Notes under the pieces: generated by a model
Told to the model about the DNA's origin: nothing
Database searches by the model: none
The model's input: only the letters and a program-made list of their open reading frames with translations
In this document: positions 23,473 through 25,888 of the stretch, one piece after another
Position numbering within the stretch: the first letter of the stretch is position 1
Layout: each line of letters starts with the position of its first letter
DNA from: an uncultured Collinsella sp.
Lineage (GTDB): Bacteria; Actinomycetota; Coriobacteriia; Coriobacteriales; Coriobacteriaceae
Direction of reading: 5' to 3'
Length of the DNA: 25,888 nucleotides
Assembly: GCA_900544755.1 (NCBI GenBank)
Contig: UQWQ01000022.1
Coordinates: forward strand, 1-25,888
Program-made: the position numbers and the translations under genes

Positions 23473-23498
23473 TGCTGAATACTCCCAAAAATGCACGG
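23473..23498 (-). repeat. CCGTGCA...GGAGTATTCAGCA motif, copy 2 (inverted)
   Basis: On the minus strand it reads CCGTGCA, then TTTTTG, then GGAGTATTCAGCA. Twenty of 26 bases equal copy 1; the six central bases are the base-by-base complement of those in copy 1. Confidence 0.75.
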
Positions 23499-23607
23499 TG
23501 CTCCCCAGGGGACCCGTGCGCGCAGCGAAGACCATGCCCACATTCCTATCCGCATCGCCATTTTGCTGCACTGACTTTTCTGAATGCCGGGCCCGAATTA
23601 GTTAACC

Positions 23608-23756
23608 TGGCTCCCGTGTGGCTCCGGAGGGGCGGGGCATAAGGTTTATCGTGAGTTCCGCACGAGCCGAAGGCCACTTAATGTGGCCTTCGTGCGAGCA
23701 GGACTGCCCGAGCAGGAAACCTTATGCCCCGCCCCTCCGGAGCCACACGGGAGCCA
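23608..23756. repeat. 149-base element with perfect 40-base inverted arms
   Basis: Left arm 23608-23647 and right arm 23717-23756 are exact reverse complements over 40 bases. The 69-base spacer holds a second hairpin, GAAGGCCAC (23669-23677) with GTGGCCTTC (23683-23691), plus a small CTGC-CCGA-GCAG at 23704-23715. No reading frame or T-run is linked to it. It is either a miniature non-coding mobile element or a very stable structured RNA/DNA upstream of groES. Confidence 0.9.
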
Positions 23757-23825
23757 CCGCTAAGTTATCCCCCCGCATTCAGAAAATCTAAGTGCCAAAA
23801 AATAAGATTTTTTGACTCCGTGTTG

Positions 23826-23901
23826 TATAACCCGCCATTCGTGGGTACCATTCAACGCGTACGCAAACAAAAAGGGTTAATTCGCGCGGCATAACCGCGC
23901 G
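23826..23901 (+). promoter_or_regulatory. groES: Candidate groES promoter and leader hairpin
   Basis: TATAAC at 23826-23831 is a plausible -10 box; TTGACT at 23812-23817 is too close to serve as its -35. The leader carries a hairpin CGCGCGG-CATAA-CCGCGCG (23883-23901) ten bases before GGAGGAG. No CIRCE (TTAGCACTC-N9-GAGTGCTAA) or HAIR-type element was found by eye. Confidence 0.4.
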
Positions 23902-23923
23902 GCCCAAAAAGGAGGAGACAAGC

Positions 23924-24217
23924 ATGTCGTCTTTGAAGCCGCTTGCAGATCGTGTTCTGGTCAAGCCCGACGAGGCCGAGCAGAAGACCGCTTCTGGTCT
24001 GTATATCGCCAGCAACGCCCAGGAGAAGCCGCAGCGCGGCACCATCGTTGCCGTTGGCGCCGGCAAGGTCAACGACAAGGGTGAGCGCATCCCCATGGAC
24101 GTCAAGGTCGGTGACGTTGTCATCTATGGTAAGTTCGGTGGCAACGAGGTCAAGGTCGACGGCGAGAAGTATCTGCTGATGCGCGCCGACGACATCTACG
24201 CTGTCGTCGAGGCCTAG
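23924..24217 (+). CDS. groES: Co-chaperonin GroES
   Basis: A 97-residue protein with the whole GroES fold: LKPLADRVLVKPDEAEQKT at the start, the mobile loop TASGLYIASNAQEKPQRG that contacts GroEL, and the closing GEKYLLMRADDIYAVVE. Seven copies cap the GroEL ring so that substrates fold in the closed chamber. ATG 23924 follows GGAGGAG (23911-23917). groEL starts 96 bases downstream in the expected order. Codon bias is strong, as for highly expressed genes. Confidence 0.97.
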   Translation: MSSLKPLADRVLVKPDEAEQKTASGLYIASNAQEKPQRGTIVAVGAGKVNDKGERIPMDVKVGDVVIYGKFGGNEVKVDGEKYLLMRADDIYAVVEA

Positions 24218-24263
24218 TCTCGTCAGAATCTCTGATTCGTCTTTGAACGCGCCCGCCGCATAG

Positions 24264-24287
24264 GACTCGGAAGCGGCGACGCGAGTC
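24264..24287 (+). other. Hairpin between groES and groEL
   Basis: GACTCG (24264-24269) can pair with CGAGTC (24282-24287) in the groES-groEL spacer, with no T-run. It may be an RNA-processing or stability element that separates expression of the two cistrons. Confidence 0.35.
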
Positions 24288-24313
24288 ACATTTCTTTTGG
24301 AGGATTACCTACC

Positions 24314-25888
24314 ATGGCAAAGAACATTACGTTCAACACCGATGCCCGCGCTAAGCTTGCCAAGGGCGTCAACACTCTGGCCGACGCCGTTACCGTCACC
24401 ATGGGCCCCAAGGGCCGCTACGTTGCGCTGCAGCGCACGTTCGGTGCTCCGACCATCACCAACGACGGCGTTTCTGTCGCCAAGGAGATCGAGCTCGAGG
24501 ACAACATCGAGAACATGGGCGCTCAGCTGGTGAAGGAGGTCGCCACCAAGACCAACGACACCGTGGGTGACGGCACCACCACCGCAACCCTGCTCGCTCA
24601 AGCCGTCGTCAACGACGGTCTGCGCAACGTCGCCGCTGGCGCCAACCCGCTGGCCATCCGTCGCGGCATCGACAAGGCCGTCAACGCCGCCGTCGCCGAG
24701 ATGAAGAAGCAGGCCAAGCCGGTCGAGACCAAGGAGCAGATTGCTTCCGTCGGTACCATCTCCGCCGGTGACCCCGAGGTCGGCGAGAAGATCGCCGAGG
24801 CCATGGAGGTCGTGGGCAAGGACGGCGTCATCACCGTCGAGGATTCCCAGACGTTCGACATCACCATCGACACCGTCGAGGGCATGCAGTTCGACAAGGG
24901 CTACGTCTCCGCTTACTTCGTCACGGATAACGACCGCATGGAGGCCGTGATGAAGGATCCGTACATCCTCATCACCGACCAGAAGATCTCCAGCGTCCAG
25001 GACATCATGCCTGTTCTCGAGGCTGTCCAGCGCGCTGGCCGTGGCCTGCTCATCATCGCTGAGGACATCGATGGCGAGGCTCTGCCGACCCTCGTCCTCA
25101 ACAAGATCCGTGGCGCCCTCAACGTCTGCGCCGTCAAGGCCCCGGGCTACGGCGATCGCCGCAAGCGCATCCTCGAGGACATCGCCGTCCTCACCGGCGG
25201 CCAGGCTGCCCTGGACGAGCTGGGCGTGAAGGTCGCTGACATCACCGCAGATATGCTCGGTACCGCTAAGTCCGTCACCATCTCCAAGGACAACACCGTC
25301 GTCGTCGGTGGTGCTGGCTCCAAGGAGGCCATCGACGCTCGTATCGCTCAGATCAAGGGCGAGATGGAGAACACCACCTCTGACTTCGACCGTGAGAAGC
25401 TCCAGGAGCGCCTGGCCAAGCTCTCCGGTGGCGTTGCCGTCATCAAGGTCGGCGCTGCTACCGAGTCCGAGCTCAAGGAGATCAAGCACCGCGTCGAGGA
25501 CGCCCTGCAGGCAACCCGCGCTGCTGTCGAGGAGGGCATTGTCGCCGGTGGCGGCGTCGCCTTCATGGACGCTGCTCCTGCGCTCGACGCCGTTGAGCTC
25601 GACGACCCCGAGGAGAAGATCGGTGTCGATATCGTCAAGAAGGCTCTGACTGCTCCGGTCGCTACCATCGCCAAGAACGCTGGTTTTGAGGGCGCTGTCG
25701 TGGTCGACAAGGTTGCCGAGCTGCCCGCCGGCCAGGGTCTCAACTCTGCCAACGGCGAGTGGGGCGACATGATCGAGATGGGCGTCCTCGACCCCGTCAA
25801 GGTCAGCCGCGTCACCCTGCAGAACGCTGCTTCTGTCGCCAGCCTGATCCTCATCACCGAGGCTACCGTCTCCGATGTGCCCAAGAAC
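24314..25888 (+). CDS. groEL: Chaperonin GroEL (3' end beyond window)
   Basis: ATG 24314, after TTGGAGGA, opens 525 codons that run off the right edge; about 15-20 C-terminal residues are missing. Family signatures include AKNITFNTDARAKLAKGVN, the ATP-site VGDGTTTATLLAQ (with the catalytic Asp), GPKGR near residue 32, and AAVEEGIVAGGGVAF. The protein forms the double-ring ATP-driven folding chamber with GroES. The last visible residues, ATVSDVPKN, are close to the normal end. Whether the tail is the Gly-Gly-Met type or a His-rich actinobacterial variant cannot be seen. Codon use is strongly biased. Confidence 0.97.
   Translation, partial: MAKNITFNTDARAKLAKGVNTLADAVTVTMGPKGRYVALQRTFGAPTITNDGVSVAKEIELEDNIENMGAQLVKEVATKTNDTVGDGTTTATLLAQAVVNDGLRNVAAGANPLAIRRGIDKAVNAAVAEMKKQAKPVETKEQIASVGTISAGDPEVGEKIAEAMEVVGKDGVITVEDSQTFDITIDTVEGMQFDKGYVSAYFVTDNDRMEAVMKDPYILITDQKISSVQDIMPVLEAVQRAGRGLLIIAEDIDGEALPTLVLNKIRGALNVCAVKAPGYGDRRKRILEDIAVLTGGQAALDELGVKVADITADMLGTAKSVTISKDNTVVVGGAGSKEAIDARIAQIKGEMENTTSDFDREKLQERLAKLSGGVAVIKVGAATESELKEIKHRVEDALQATRAAVEEGIVAGGGVAFMDAAPALDAVELDDPEEKIGVDIVKKALTAPVATIAKNAGFEGAVVVDKVAELPAGQGLNSANGEWGDMIEMGVLDPVKVSRVTLQNAASVASLILITEATVSDVPKN

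Larger units (their letters stand above)
23076..23607. other. Gene-free stretch with inverted motif pair
   Basis: Short frames here show no family features, no ribosome sites and unlike codon use, so I call it noncoding. It contains two opposed copies of a 26-base motif (listed separately). The stretch could hold a small RNA or degenerate mobile DNA; neither is demonstrated. Confidence 0.45.

Noticed and set aside
23012..23642. Several 60-130-residue frames in the gene-free stretch
   Set aside because: None has a ribosome site, codon bias or recognisable motif, and they overlap on both strands.
23812..23831. TTGACT and TATAAC as a -35/-10 pair for groES
   Set aside because: Only eight bases separate them, too short for a standard promoter; only TATAAC was kept as a tentative box.
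24305..25489. 394-residue minus-strand frame opposite groEL
   Set aside because: It is a shadow of the strongly biased groEL codons; the Asp/Leu/Gly-rich translation matches the known spurious antisense pattern.

Overview
The window looks like a chromosomal segment of a gut actinobacterium of the class Coriobacteriia, most likely Collinsella or a close relative. This is inferred from the GC-rich core genes, the gene set (lgt, coaX, yebC, AmaP/DUF2273/Asp23, YitT, DUF6020-like, groESL) and the intergenic repeat style. No rRNA or tRNA gene was found. The species cannot be fixed without a search.

Region 1-4736 is clearly AT-richer than the rest and holds the most interesting content: a compact RiPP (ribosomally made, post-translationally modified peptide) locus. 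A LysR-type regulator (1-801, minus, cut by the window edge) faces an operon. The operon holds two very small Cys-rich precursor genes (960-1130 and 1139-1303), a radical SAM/SPASM peptide maturase (1342-2601), an ABC exporter with fused membrane and ATPase domains (2579-4153), and a CPBP/CAAX-protease-like membrane protein whose catalytic positions look substituted (4137-4736). All steps are tightly spaced or overlapping. The expected flow is regulator, two precursors, thioether-type crosslinking by the radical SAM enzyme, export, and then processing or self-protection by the membrane protein. The locus abuts a broken fragment of a 2-hydroxyacyl-CoA dehydratase/CoA-activase-type gene (4738-4951), which suggests an insertion or deletion junction.

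Region 5000-10700 returns to GC-rich core sequence: a terminator, about 400 bases of noncoding DNA, a small membrane-anchored hypothetical protein, a DUF389 membrane protein carrying an EF-hand-like loop, an OPT-family oligopeptide transporter, type III pantothenate kinase and dCMP deaminase.

Region 10800-18150 holds a NifU-like Fe-S protein, lgt, a large DUF6020-like membrane protein, yebC, an AmaP-DUF2273-Asp23 envelope-stress operon and a YitT-family protein. Three of these genes end in UAA followed at once by a hairpin with different stems but the same GGGGACA loop, an apparent dispersed repeat family.

Region 18290-25888 holds a zinc-ribbon membrane protein with a long Pro-Glu repeat tail, an M20 amidohydrolase, a YtcJ-like amidohydrolase, a gene-free stretch of about 900 bases with an inverted motif pair and a 149-base element with perfect 40-base inverted arms, then groES and groEL (cut by the right edge).
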